A stretch of 64,000 bases of DNA from Stenotrophomonas maltophilia (GTDB lineage Bacteria; Pseudomonadota; Gammaproteobacteria; Xanthomonadales; Xanthomonadaceae), in assembly GCF_004920835.1 (NCBI RefSeq), contig NZ_QFHO01000003.1:186001-250000 (forward strand), read 5' to 3'. Each line of letters begins with the position of its first letter. The stretch's first letter is position 1. The translations under genes and the position numbers were made by a program. The notes beneath the pieces are model-generated. The model was not told where the DNA came from. It searched no databases and saw only the letters and a program-made list of their open reading frames with translations. This document shows, piece after piece, positions 13,549-21,576 of the stretch.

Positions 13549-14396
13549 TGGATACCAGGATTAACCGCCGCAGCTTGGCGGTGTTCATGCTTACCGGGGC
13601 CATGTGGGTCTTTGTCAGGAGGCCGATCGTGGTCTTGACGGCTGCGATCTTGTGCTATCTGAACTGGCAGCACTGGTTCGGGGTTAGGCCATTGCGGCTC
13701 TATGAACTGCTGGATGTATTGGGGAGCAAGACGGAGGCTACTATCGCGGCGGCTGGTCTCCTGGTTGCAATCGCATCGATAACCGCTTTCCGTCATGTAA
13801 AACGCCTCGACCTCGAGCTTGCTGCAGCTGCAGCCATTACGGCGATAATCCGCGATGCCTCCGCCGTCTTCTCGAGGATTAGGCTCTATTGTGATGCTCT
13901 AGTGGAGGCCAAAGAGGCCTATCTGGAAGTGGTCGATGCGACTGGAAAGACGCCCATCCAGTCGCAGCGCGACCGCGAGAAACTTAACTTGGCGTGGGCG
14001 ATGGTCATGAAGCGTGTCGAGAAGATGCGTGAGGATCAGGAAGCGGTGTGGGAGATCGCTCGCCGCTTGATCGATATGAACGACCAGCATGGCGCGATTA
14101 TTCGGACAAAGGTCCTCACGCCTTGGTTGCTGGAACGCGCGCTGTATCATGCGGAGACGCTGGCTAGTGGGATGGTGTTTCCAATGCCAAACCAGGGCGA
14201 GTCAGCGCGGACCTTTATTCCCTCGTATTTTTTGATCGGCGCCAAGCAGGTCGCGGATTACATCGCGTTGGATGAGAAGCACCGCATGAGGCTGTTGGGC
14301 TTCTTAGGGGGTGCATCAGCCATAGGTTCCTCTTCAGTAGCGCCGGTATCTCTGATAACGGCCCTTCGAACTGCGGGCCAGCTATGGCGATTGTGA
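13548..14396 (+). CDS. Membrane protein of unknown function, possible moron
   Basis: 282 residues; ATG 13548 shares its A with the Q stop (TGATG). Two N-terminal hydrophobic segments (about residues 8-40 and 60-80, the second 'ATIAAAGLLVAIASITAF') are followed by a long cytoplasmic helical region ('KLNLAWAMVMKRVEKMREDQ') and a C-terminal domain with a weak hydrophobic stretch. Base composition is visibly lower in GC than the neighbours. It stands between Q and the late terminators, a classic position for cargo genes. No family recognised; exclusion, defence or host modification are all possible. Confidence 0.75.
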   Translation: MDTRINRRSLAVFMLTGAMWVFVRRPIVVLTAAILCYLNWQHWFGVRPLRLYELLDVLGSKTEATIAAAGLLVAIASITAFRHVKRLDLELAAAAAITAIIRDASAVFSRIRLYCDALVEAKEAYLEVVDATGKTPIQSQRDREKLNLAWAMVMKRVEKMREDQEAVWEIARRLIDMNDQHGAIIRTKVLTPWLLERALYHAETLASGMVFPMPNQGESARTFIPSYFLIGAKQVADYIALDEKHRMRLLGFLGGASAIGSSSVAPVSLITALRTAGQLWRL

Positions 14397-14423
14397 GTGC
14401 GGGATTGCTACTCCCGCACTTTT
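14397..14423 (+). terminator. Intrinsic terminator after the early operon
   Basis: Perfect 8-bp stem GTGCGGGA/TCCCGCAC (14397-14404, 14412-14419) with a 7-nt loop and four T. It starts at the base after the stop codon of the membrane protein. Confidence 0.8.
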
Positions 14424-14457
14424 GAGGCTAGATTCACTACCATCGCGCACGACCCGA

Positions 14458-14482
14458 CCCCGGCTACCCAGCTGGGGTTTTT
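14458..14482 (+). terminator. Second tandem terminator, before the lysis genes
   Basis: 7-bp stem (14458-14464 and 14471-14477, one G-U pair) followed by TTTTT. With the hairpin at 14397 it forms a double block that late transcription must read through, as expected of a Q-dependent tR'. Confidence 0.75.
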
Positions 14483-14498
14483 CATTTCCGGACCCGCC

Positions 14499-15164
14499 AT
14501 GATCCTGACCGCCTTGACAATCCAGCAGGCGGTCGGCTGCAGTGCCGCCGTCGCCGCCCAGTGGGCGCAGCCCCTGACCGACGCCTGCACGGCGTTCGGC
14601 ATCAGCACCCCGAAGCGAGTGGCAGCGTTCCTGGCGCAGGTCGGGCACGAGTCGGCGAGCCTGACCAGGACCGTCGAGAACCTGAACTATGGTGCGCAGG
14701 GCATGGCCGACACTTGGCCGAGCCGCTACGCCGTCGACCCCAAGGCCAAGCCGAGGAAGCCGAACGACCTAGCGCGCGCGCTGGAGCGGAAGCCGGTCGC
14801 GATCGGCAACAACGCGTATGCCAACCGGCTGGGCAATGGCTCGGAGGCGAGCGGCGATGGCTACCGTTACAGGGGCCGTGGTCCGATCCAGAACACTGGC
14901 CGCGCCAACTACGCGGCGATCCGTGATGCGCTTCGCGCCATGGGCATCAATGGCGTGCCTGACTTCGAGGCCCAGCCTGAAGCGCTGGAGCAGCCGAAGT
15001 GGGGTGCCTTGGCAGCAGCGACGTTCTGGGATTCTCGGAACCTCAACAGGCTGGCGGATGCCGGCCGATTCGACGAGATCACGGCCCGGGTGAACGGTGG
15101 CCAGGTTGGAGCGGCGGACCGGCGTTCGCGGTACTACCGCGCGCTGAAGGTGCTTGGGGCATGA
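14499..15164 (+). CDS. Endolysin, glycoside hydrolase family 19
   Basis: 221 residues. The GH19 (chitinase/lysozyme-like) core is clear: catalytic Glu in 'QVGHESASLTRTVENLNY', the 'GDGYRYRGRGPIQNTGRANY' loop, and 'ARVNGGQVGAADRRSRYY' at the end. It degrades host peptidoglycan for lysis. No signal peptide, so it needs the holin to reach the wall. First gene of the lysis cassette. Confidence 0.92.
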   Translation: MILTALTIQQAVGCSAAVAAQWAQPLTDACTAFGISTPKRVAAFLAQVGHESASLTRTVENLNYGAQGMADTWPSRYAVDPKAKPRKPNDLARALERKPVAIGNNAYANRLGNGSEASGDGYRYRGRGPIQNTGRANYAAIRDALRAMGINGVPDFEAQPEALEQPKWGALAAATFWDSRNLNRLADAGRFDEITARVNGGQVGAADRRSRYYRALKVLGA

Positions 15165-15478
15165 CGATGGAAGCCCAGCCGAGCCAGGACGGCCGCACCA
15201 AGATCTCCCTGGGACCGGTGGAGCGCTGGATTGCACTGGTCATCGCCGGTGCCATCGTCAGCATCGGTTACTGGCTGGTGGGTTCAATGCAGTCTGTTCT
15301 AACCCAGCAGCAGGTAACGAACCAGCAGATCACCGGGCTGCAGCAGCAGCTGCAAATCATGAACACCCAGTTGGCGGACGTGCCGGCGCTGAAGCTGGAG
15401 TTGGCCAAGCAGGCCGTGCAGGTAGAGCAGAACAAGGCAGACATCCGCGAGCTGAAGCAGCTCAGGGGGCTGAAGTGA
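15161..15478 (+). CDS. Lysis-cassette membrane/coiled-coil protein
   Basis: 105 residues, ATGA overlap with the endolysin. One transmembrane helix (about residues 22-45, 'RWIALVIAGAIVSIGYWLVG') is followed by a long Gln-rich coiled coil ('QQVTNQQITGLQQQLQIM'). The topology suits a holin partner or antiholin. It is not the spanin, which follows separately. Confidence 0.72.
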   Translation: MTMEAQPSQDGRTKISLGPVERWIALVIAGAIVSIGYWLVGSMQSVLTQQQVTNQQITGLQQQLQIMNTQLADVPALKLELAKQAVQVEQNKADIRELKQLRGLK

Positions 15479-15750
15479 AGAACGTGAAACTCACCAGCGA
15501 CCGGCGCCATTTCTGGCGATTCTGGTCGGTTCGTCTGTCGCTGCTGGCCGGCATCATCAGCGCCACCGCGCTGGGCATCATCGGCGCCTATGTGCTGCTG
15601 CCTGCGGATTGGCTGCCGGTGGTGCACGACGGGTTCAAGCAGGCCGTGGCTTATTCCGCCCTGGCATCGGCCGGCGTCACCTCGTTCCTGGCTGCGGTGT
15701 CCCGCATCTTCGTGCAGCCCAAGCTGAGCAACGGCGATGCTGATCCCTGA
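15475..15750 (+). CDS. Probable holin
   Basis: 91 residues from GTG 15475 (GTGA overlap). Two hydrophobic helices ('LLAGIISATALGIIGAYVLL' and 'AYSALASAGVTSFLAAVSRIF') separated by a short loop, with charged ends: class II holin topology, like the small holin family common in Xanthomonadaceae phages. Its position between endolysin and spanins supports the assignment. Confidence 0.78.
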   Translation: MKNVKLTSDRRHFWRFWSVRLSLLAGIISATALGIIGAYVLLPADWLPVVHDGFKQAVAYSALASAGVTSFLAAVSRIFVQPKLSNGDADP

Positions 15751-16171
15751 CCCGCTGCGGCCCTACGTGGGCCTGATCCGCGTGGCGCTGTGGGTTGCCG
15801 CACTGGGCGCTGTCCTGCTGATGGGCGCCCGGCTCGGGTCGGACTACCGGGCCAAGAAGGACCAGGCCATGATCGCTTCCGCCGAGAGGCAGCGCGACAA
15901 GGCCCAGGCCGATGCCGACGAGAACCTGCGCGCAGCCAACGCCTGCGGCCAGCTGCTGCAGGAGGTCAACCGCCAGACCCAGCGAGCGATCGACGAGGCC
16001 ACCCGCCAGCAGCAGGCAGCCAAGGAGGCCGCACGCCTGGCCGAGGCTGCAGCAGCACAGAGCAAGCGCCGCGCCACCCAAGCCGAGCAGACCCTGCAGG
16101 CGGCCAAGAACCAGCCGGGTTGCCGGCAGCAGTTGGAGCAGACCCTATGCGACGCCATTCCGTTGCTGTGA
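15737..16171 (+). CDS. Rz-like inner-membrane spanin
   Basis: 144 residues: an N-terminal transmembrane anchor ('LIRVALWVAALGAVLLMG') followed by a long Ala/Gln-rich coiled coil in the periplasm and a Cys-containing end ('PGCRQQLEQTLC'). This is the i-spanin architecture. Its 3' end overlaps the Rz1-like gene by 25 bp. Confidence 0.85.
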   Translation: MLIPDPLRPYVGLIRVALWVAALGAVLLMGARLGSDYRAKKDQAMIASAERQRDKAQADADENLRAANACGQLLQEVNRQTQRAIDEATRQQQAAKEAARLAEAAAAQSKRRATQAEQTLQAAKNQPGCRQQLEQTLCDAIPLL

Positions 16172-16449
16172 TCGTGGCCACGGCCTTGCCGCTGTGCGGG
16201 TTCGGCAGCTGTAGCAAGGTCCAGAAGGCGGACATCCCGCAGACCGTGTACGTCACCGTCGAGCGCACCGTGGCTGTGCCGGCGGCGCTGACCGCCCGCT
16301 GCCCTGTGAAGCGCGCAACGCAACGCACCATCGAGAGCGTGGTGTCGGCCTACAACGCCAACGTGGCCAGCCTGGAGCAATGCAACGGGCAGCTGGGTGC
16401 CATCGAGAAGCTGGCGCCTGCCGGTGACCAGCAGCGGGTGAAGCCATGA
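16147..16449 (+). CDS. Rz1-like outer-membrane spanin lipoprotein
   Basis: 100 residues, starting inside the Rz-like gene in another frame. The signal sequence 'VAVIVATALPLCGFGSC' carries a lipobox-like Cys (C17 or C22), and the mature part begins with a short valine/proline-containing segment. It would bridge to Rz and fuse the membranes at the last step of lysis. Confidence 0.82.
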   Translation: MRRHSVAVIVATALPLCGFGSCSKVQKADIPQTVYVTVERTVAVPAALTARCPVKRATQRTIESVVSAYNANVASLEQCNGQLGAIEKLAPAGDQQRVKP

Positions 16450-16625
16450 GCATTCGGCCTTGGAATCCTGAGTCGGCCGCCCGGCTGATGCGTGTTGAAG
16501 AAAAACTGGACTCCCTCATCGATGCGCTGGCCGCCGAGGGTGAGGAAGAGCAGGACGAGCCGCTCCGCAGCCTGGACGGTGAGCTGGTGCCCGGTGAGCG
16601 CGACCAGTCGCAGAGCCTCGGCTGA
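16446..16625 (+). CDS. Small acidic phage protein
   Basis: 59 residues. ATGA overlap upstream and TGATG downstream. Acidic helical protein ('LMRVEEKLDSLIDALAAEGE'), a short coiled-coil candidate. Lies between spanins and the packaging region; function unknown. Small enough to be missed by default gene finders. Confidence 0.68.
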   Translation: MSIRPWNPESAARLMRVEEKLDSLIDALAAEGEEEQDEPLRSLDGELVPGERDQSQSLG

Positions 16626-16840
16626 TGGGCACGCGCGAGCACATTCACTGCCGAGACGATGGCCGAGGCCGGCGCAGGGTGCTGGTAGACGGTCAGGTTG
16701 TGGAGCAGGCGTTCTACGCGGATACCCGCAAGGGTGTGGTGCGCTACTACGTGAAGCCCCTGCGTGTGCACAAGCACGGCAAGCGAGCCATCAGCAGGAC
16801 CCTTCGCGGCAAGGTCGAAGTGGAGTTCCCTGATGGCTAG
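16625..16840 (+). CDS. Small basic phage protein
   Basis: 71 residues, beta-rich and basic ('GRRRVLVDGQVVEQAFYADT', 'VRYYVKPLRVHKHGKRAIS'). Such proteins commonly precede HNH genes in cos-type phages. Joined to neighbours by TGATG and an 8-bp overlap. Function unknown. Confidence 0.75.
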   Translation: MGTREHIHCRDDGRGRRRVLVDGQVVEQAFYADTRKGVVRYYVKPLRVHKHGKRAISRTLRGKVEVEFPDG

Positions 16841-17174
16841 GTTCCCAGGTCGCCACCGGCCGATGCCCCAGTTGGCGCCGGTGCATGTGGCTCAGTCCGC
16901 GCCTGAGAACTATGGCAAAGGACGCGGCGGTCGGCCCTGGCGTCGCAAGCGTGAGGCGGTGATGGCGCGAGACTTGTACCTGTGCCAGCCGTGTCGCGCC
17001 GCCGGTCGCATCCGTCAGGCGGAAGAGGTCGACCACGTTGTGCCGCAGGCAGAAGGCGGCACGGATGCGTTGGACAACCTGCAGGCGATCTGCTGCGAAT
17101 GCCACGGCACGAAGACCAAGGCAGAGGCAGCACGAGGCGCGAATCGTTCTCATCCATTCCTCTCGAAGCGATGA
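16833..17174 (+). CDS. HNH endonuclease of the packaging module
   Basis: 113 residues. ββα-metal HNH motif: 'CQPCRAAGRIRQAEEVDHVV', 'DALDNLQAICCECHGTKTKA', with paired cysteines holding zinc. In HK97-like phages the HNH protein next to the terminase stimulates specific cos cleavage by TerL. A GC-rich candidate cos region lies just downstream. Confidence 0.9.
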   Translation: MARFPGRHRPMPQLAPVHVAQSAPENYGKGRGGRPWRRKREAVMARDLYLCQPCRAAGRIRQAEEVDHVVPQAEGGTDALDNLQAICCECHGTKTKAEAARGANRSHPFLSKR

Positions 17175-17302
17175 ATGCGAGCGATTCGCATCGCATACCC
17201 CGGGGGGAGGGGAAAAAGTTCGAAGCGTTCCCCTCGGACACCGGCCGCTCAGTCGTTTTTTTGCACCGTCAATTCAGAAAATTCAGTTTTTGAGGCCTGT
17301 CT
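17175..17302. other. Candidate cos region between HNH and small terminase
   Basis: 128 bp without a gene. It holds an ATGCGA-N5-TCGCAT dyad (17175-17191), a CCCCGGGG palindrome (17198-17205) merging into a G-rich run to 17212, and T-rich and A-rich stretches before the terS start. HNH-cos-terS is the usual order in phages with P27-type small terminases. The exact nicking position cannot be read from sequence alone. Confidence 0.5.
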
Positions 17303-17728
17303 ATGTCCCGCCCCCGCAAGCCGACAGCGCTGAAGGTGGTGGCCGGCACAGACCGGCCGGACCGAGAAGCGCCAGCCGCGGCTGAACTCCCCCTGGTGTC
17401 CGACGTTCCACCGGCACCGGACTGGTTGCCCAACGCACACGCACACAAGGAATGGGAGCGACTTGCACCAATCCTCCATGCAAACAAGCTGCTGACCGAG
17501 GCCGGCCTGTCTGCACTCGGCCAGCTCTGCGCCCTCCATGGGAAGACTGTCCAGCTGTACGCCGCCGGCGAGGCACCGGTTGCATCGATGGTTGCCCAGC
17601 TGCGCGGGCTGATGAATGACTTTGGCCTGACGCCGGTGGCGCAGGGAAAGGTGAAACCGAATGGCGACACGGCAAAGCCGAGCAACGCGTTCGCCGCGCT
17701 CGGAAAGCCCCGCGCCGCCGGAAAATGA
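17303..17728 (+). CDS. terS: Terminase small subunit, P27 family
   Basis: 141 residues. The opening 'MSRPRKPTALKVVAGTDRPD' and the following 'PDWLPNAHAHKEWERLAPIL' helical block are diagnostic of P27-type TerS. It recognises the packaging site and recruits TerL. The C-terminus ('PSNAFAALG') fits the family. Its last 68 bp overlap the terL start in another frame. Confidence 0.92.
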   Translation: MSRPRKPTALKVVAGTDRPDREAPAAAELPLVSDVPPAPDWLPNAHAHKEWERLAPILHANKLLTEAGLSALGQLCALHGKTVQLYAAGEAPVASMVAQLRGLMNDFGLTPVAQGKVKPNGDTAKPSNAFAALGKPRAAGK

Positions 17729-19409
17729 CTACGTCGATGTCGCAATCGCGTATGCGAAGGCGGCTGCCGCAGATAGGGGAGGCAGGTTCGGCAGGCTGAT
17801 TAAGCTGGCTGCGAAGCGATTCCTGGACGATCTGAAGCGCGCCAAGAGGAAGGGGGCACCGTTCACTTTCTCGCGCGATCACGCCAATCACGCCTGCAGC
17901 TGGATCGAACTGCTCCCACACGTGGAGGGCAAGTGGGAGACGCCGGAAATCCGGCTTCACCCGTCCCACGTGTGGTTCGTGGTTCAGTTGTTCGGGTTCC
18001 GCAAGCCGGATGGAACACGCCGATTCACGTCTGCACTGTTTGCAGTCGCGCGCAAGAACGCGAAGTCGACGCTGTCGGCAGCCATCCTGCTGTACTGCGA
18101 GTGCTGTGAGGAGGAAGAGGGCGCTCAGGTCATTTCGGCAGCTACCACTGGCAGCCAGGCGCGGATCATCTTCAACGTGGCCAAGCGAATGGCCGAGAAG
18201 AAGGCGGACCTACGGGAAGCCTACGGGCTTGAGTGCTGGGCCAATGCGATCAGTCGCGTCGAGACCGGTGCGACGTTCAAGCCGATCAACGCCAAGGCGT
18301 CGACGCAGGACGGCCTGAATCCGTCCCACGTTGGTCTCGACGAGATCCACGCGCACAAGACGCCCGATCTGCTGAACGTCTTGCAGTCGGCGGCCGGCGC
18401 GCGCCGGAATCCTCTCTGGTTGTTCACGACCACAGAGGGTTACGCGAACCCCGGTCCATGGTCGGAAATACGGCAGTTCGCCACACAGTTGTTGGAGGGC
18501 GTGTTCGGCGACGCCGCCGATCACTTCCTGGCCATCTTCTTCGCGGTGGACAAGGACGACCGCGACTTTGACGAGAAGGCTTGGCACAAGGCCAATCCGT
18601 TGATGGACGTGAACCCCCATCTGCTGGCGGCGATCAGGAAGGAGTCGATCGAAGCCAAGGCGATGCCTTCGAAGCTCGCCGAGTTCCAGATCAAGCGGCT
18701 GAACCGTCCAGCTGCGGCAGCGAATGGCTTCATCCTGCTGCCGAAGTGGAACGCATGCCACGGCGTGGTCGATCTGGACGCGCTGAAGGACGTTCCCTGC
18801 TGGGGTGGGCTTGACTTGGCCAGCACGCGCGACCTTGCATCGCTGCGGTTGGTCTGGCGCTTGGACGACAAGATCATCACTTGGGGCCGCCGCTGGGTGC
18901 CTGAGTCGGCAGTGGCGCAGCGCACCGAGCGCGGCACTGTCCCGTATGCGGGCTGGGTCGCGGCCGGGTTGCTGGAGCAGACCGGGGGCGAGGTCACCGA
19001 CTACGCGGTGATAGAGCAGGCGGTTCTGGACGTGCACGAGCGCTTCAACCTGCAGTCGCTTGCGTTCGATCGCTGGAATGCGACTGAGATGGTCAGCCGG
19101 CTGGTAACTGCAGAGGTTCCGCTGGTTGAGTTCATCCAGGGCACGAAGTCCTACCACCCGGCAATGGTGGAGCTGGAGCGCGCCTATATCGCCAAGCGGT
19201 TGGTGCACGACGGTGACCCTGTGCTGGCCTGGTGCGCGGCCAACTTGGTCGCTCGCAAAGACGTGAACTTGAACATGGCGCCGGACAAGCGCCGGTCCGC
19301 GGACAAGATCGATGACATGACCGCGTTGCTGATGGCCCTCGGTGTGAGTCTTACCACCAGCACTGAGCAGCCGATTGACGATTTCCTAAATAGCCCGGTG
19401 ATCGGATGA
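17661..19409 (+). CDS. terL: Terminase large subunit
   Basis: 582 residues. The ATPase has an adenine/Walker A-like 'VARKNAKSTLSAAILLY' near residue 125 and Walker B 'VGLDEIHAH' near 225. The C-terminal nuclease region includes 'GGLDLASTRDLASL', with the first catalytic Asp, and 'NLNMAPDKRRSADKIDDMTA'. It cuts and translocates the concatemer into proheads. Standard length for HK97-type TerL. The start could lie slightly downstream, since the first 20 residues are basic and unconserved. Confidence 0.95.
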   Translation: MATRQSRATRSPRSESPAPPENDYVDVAIAYAKAAAADRGGRFGRLIKLAAKRFLDDLKRAKRKGAPFTFSRDHANHACSWIELLPHVEGKWETPEIRLHPSHVWFVVQLFGFRKPDGTRRFTSALFAVARKNAKSTLSAAILLYCECCEEEEGAQVISAATTGSQARIIFNVAKRMAEKKADLREAYGLECWANAISRVETGATFKPINAKASTQDGLNPSHVGLDEIHAHKTPDLLNVLQSAAGARRNPLWLFTTTEGYANPGPWSEIRQFATQLLEGVFGDAADHFLAIFFAVDKDDRDFDEKAWHKANPLMDVNPHLLAAIRKESIEAKAMPSKLAEFQIKRLNRPAAAANGFILLPKWNACHGVVDLDALKDVPCWGGLDLASTRDLASLRLVWRLDDKIITWGRRWVPESAVAQRTERGTVPYAGWVAAGLLEQTGGEVTDYAVIEQAVLDVHERFNLQSLAFDRWNATEMVSRLVTAEVPLVEFIQGTKSYHPAMVELERAYIAKRLVHDGDPVLAWCAANLVARKDVNLNMAPDKRRSADKIDDMTALLMALGVSLTTSTEQPIDDFLNSPVIG

Positions 19410-20695
19410 AAATGACGAAGAAGCCAGGGCGCCTGCGCGCTGCTGCGCTCAAGTGGCTCGGCGTTCCGATCCACCTCACTGATGGCGACTTCTGGGCTGA
19501 GTTCTTTGGATCGAGCTCGGCGGCCGGTGTGGCGGTGAATCATCAGACCGTGCTGAAGCTTTCGGCCGTATGGTCATGCGTTCGGCTGATCTCGGAGACT
19601 ATTTCGACGCTTCCGCTCTCGATGTACGAGAAGACGAGTAGCGGTAAGCGAGTGGCCAGCCAACACCCTCTGCAGTTCATCTTGCACGATCAGCCCAATG
19701 CAGACACGACCGCTGCTGTCCACTGGGAGGCGAGCGTGGCGGCCATGTTGCTGCGCGGTAACGCGCGCTGCGAAAAGCTGATGATTGGTGGCCGGTTGGT
19801 GGGCCTGCAGTTTCTGCATCCGGACCGGCTGACCTGGTTCCGGCGCGACGGGGTCAAAGTATGGAGGTACACCGACGAGAACGGCCGACAACGGGAGATC
19901 CCGAACGAACGCGTTTGGGGCATTCCGGGGTTCTCCCTGGACGGTAAGGAGGGCGTCTCAGTCATTGGCTACGGTGCAGAGGTATTCGGCGCCGCCATCG
20001 GCGCTGACATGGCGGCAAGCTCAACGTTCTCCAAGGGGTTGATGCCGACCACGGCCATTTCCTACCCGAGCACGCTTAAGCCCGAACAGCGAAAAGAGGC
20101 GAGGGAAACGCTGGAAACGCTGAGCGGGGCCGTGAATGCTGGGCGACCAGTCATTCTGGAAGCGGGGTCTGATATCAAGACGATTGGTATCAACCCGGCC
20201 GACGCCCAGCTGCTCGAATCACGTGCGTTCTCGGTAGAGGAGATCTGTCGCTGGTTCCGTGTTCCTCCGTTCATGGTTGGTCACGCCGAGAAGTCGACCA
20301 GTTGGGGCACCGGAATCGAGCAGCAGATGATCGGCTTTCTGACATTCACGCTTGGCCCTTGGCTCCGCCGGATTGAGCAGGCGATTAGCAAGGACCTTTT
20401 GACACCCTCAGAGCGCACCCGGTACTACCCGAAGTTCGCAGTCGAAGGGCTTCTGCGCTCCGACAGCGCTGGGCGCGCTTCCTTCTACGCGGCCATGGTC
20501 AACAACGGGATCCTGACGCGCGACGAAGTCCGCGAGTTGGAGGATCGTGAGCCGATGGGTGGCAATGCTGCGGTGCTGACGGTGCAGACCGCCTTGGCGC
20601 CGCTGGACAAGCTGGGGCAGGCCGAAGACGGCAACGCAGCACGCGCGTCGATGCGCGCCTTTCTTGGCGTCTCCGACGCCACCACCAAGGAGTAA
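19406..20695 (+). CDS. Portal protein, HK97 type
   Basis: 429 residues. 'VLKLSAVWSCVRLISETIST' near the N-terminus, the 'GNARCEKLMIGGRLVGLQFL' segment and 'FRVPPFMVGHAEKSTSWGTG' are signatures of the HK97-type portal. It forms the dodecameric DNA channel at the head vertex. ATGA overlap with terL. Confidence 0.95.
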   Translation: MKMTKKPGRLRAAALKWLGVPIHLTDGDFWAEFFGSSSAAGVAVNHQTVLKLSAVWSCVRLISETISTLPLSMYEKTSSGKRVASQHPLQFILHDQPNADTTAAVHWEASVAAMLLRGNARCEKLMIGGRLVGLQFLHPDRLTWFRRDGVKVWRYTDENGRQREIPNERVWGIPGFSLDGKEGVSVIGYGAEVFGAAIGADMAASSTFSKGLMPTTAISYPSTLKPEQRKEARETLETLSGAVNAGRPVILEAGSDIKTIGINPADAQLLESRAFSVEEICRWFRVPPFMVGHAEKSTSWGTGIEQQMIGFLTFTLGPWLRRIEQAISKDLLTPSERTRYYPKFAVEGLLRSDSAGRASFYAAMVNNGILTRDEVRELEDREPMGGNAAVLTVQTALAPLDKLGQAEDGNAARASMRAFLGVSDATTKE

Positions 20696-20698
20696 CCG

Positions 20699-21565
20699 AT
20701 GACCATCCGTGCAACCCCGGGCGTTCCAAGCGGACGGCCGCAGATGGATGTGCGCAGCTATATCGCACCCTCCGCGTTTGAGCGCTGGGATTCCAGCATC
20801 CGCGCTGCGGCCGACGATCAGGAAGACCGGACTATCGGCATCTACGACGTGATCGGTGAGGACTGGTGGACCGGCGGCGGCTTCACTGCGAAGCGTATGT
20901 CTGCGGCACTGCGCTCGCTGGGCAAGGGGCCGGTCACCGTTGCCATCAACTCTCCGGGCGGCGACATGTTCGAAGGCTTGGCGATGTACTCGATGCTCCG
21001 TGAGCACCCCGGAGAGGTAACCGTAAAGGTGATGGGCATTGCCGCCTCAGCTGCTTCTATCGTCGGCATGGCCGGCGACAAGATTCAAATCGCCAGGGCT
21101 GGATTCCTGATGATCCACAACTGCTGGCTTCTTGCGGCCGGGAACCGTCACGAGCTGCGCGAAATCGCTGACCAGCTCGAGCCGTTCGATCAGGCGATGG
21201 CCGACGTGTACGCGGCCAGGACTGGCGAAGACGTCAAGGCCATGCAAAAGCTCATGGATCGCGAGTCCTACATCGGCGGCAGTGCTGCTGTTTCCCAAGG
21301 CTTCGCCGATTCGCTGCTCGATTCCGACGAGATCGGAAAGGCCGACGACAGCAAGAACGCATCTGCCGTCCGCCGCATGGAAGCCGCGCTGCGGGCCTCT
21401 GGAATGCCCAAGTCGGAGGCCATGCGGCTGATCAGCCAGTTCAAGTCCAGCGCGGGTGATCCCGCTGGCAGCGGTGAGGGCGAGCCCACCGAACACGGTC
21501 AGCGTGACGCTGCCGGCTTCACGACCACTGCGGCATTGGCCGCCAACCTCACCACCATCCTGTAA
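20699..21565 (+). CDS. ClpP-like prohead protease (S14)
   Basis: 288 residues. ClpP-fold motifs: 'VAINSPGGDMFEGLAMYSML', then the nucleophile Ser in 'GIAASAASIVGMAGD', and the catalytic His in 'MIHNCW'. It processes the capsid protein's N-terminal delta domain during maturation. The C-terminal 70 residues are low-complexity, possibly a scaffold-type tail. Confidence 0.93.
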   Translation: MTIRATPGVPSGRPQMDVRSYIAPSAFERWDSSIRAAADDQEDRTIGIYDVIGEDWWTGGGFTAKRMSAALRSLGKGPVTVAINSPGGDMFEGLAMYSMLREHPGEVTVKVMGIAASAASIVGMAGDKIQIARAGFLMIHNCWLLAAGNRHELREIADQLEPFDQAMADVYAARTGEDVKAMQKLMDRESYIGGSAAVSQGFADSLLDSDEIGKADDSKNASAVRRMEAALRASGMPKSEAMRLISQFKSSAGDPAGSGEGEPTEHGQRDAAGFTTTAALAANLTTIL

Positions 21566-21576
21566 GGAGAGCCTCC

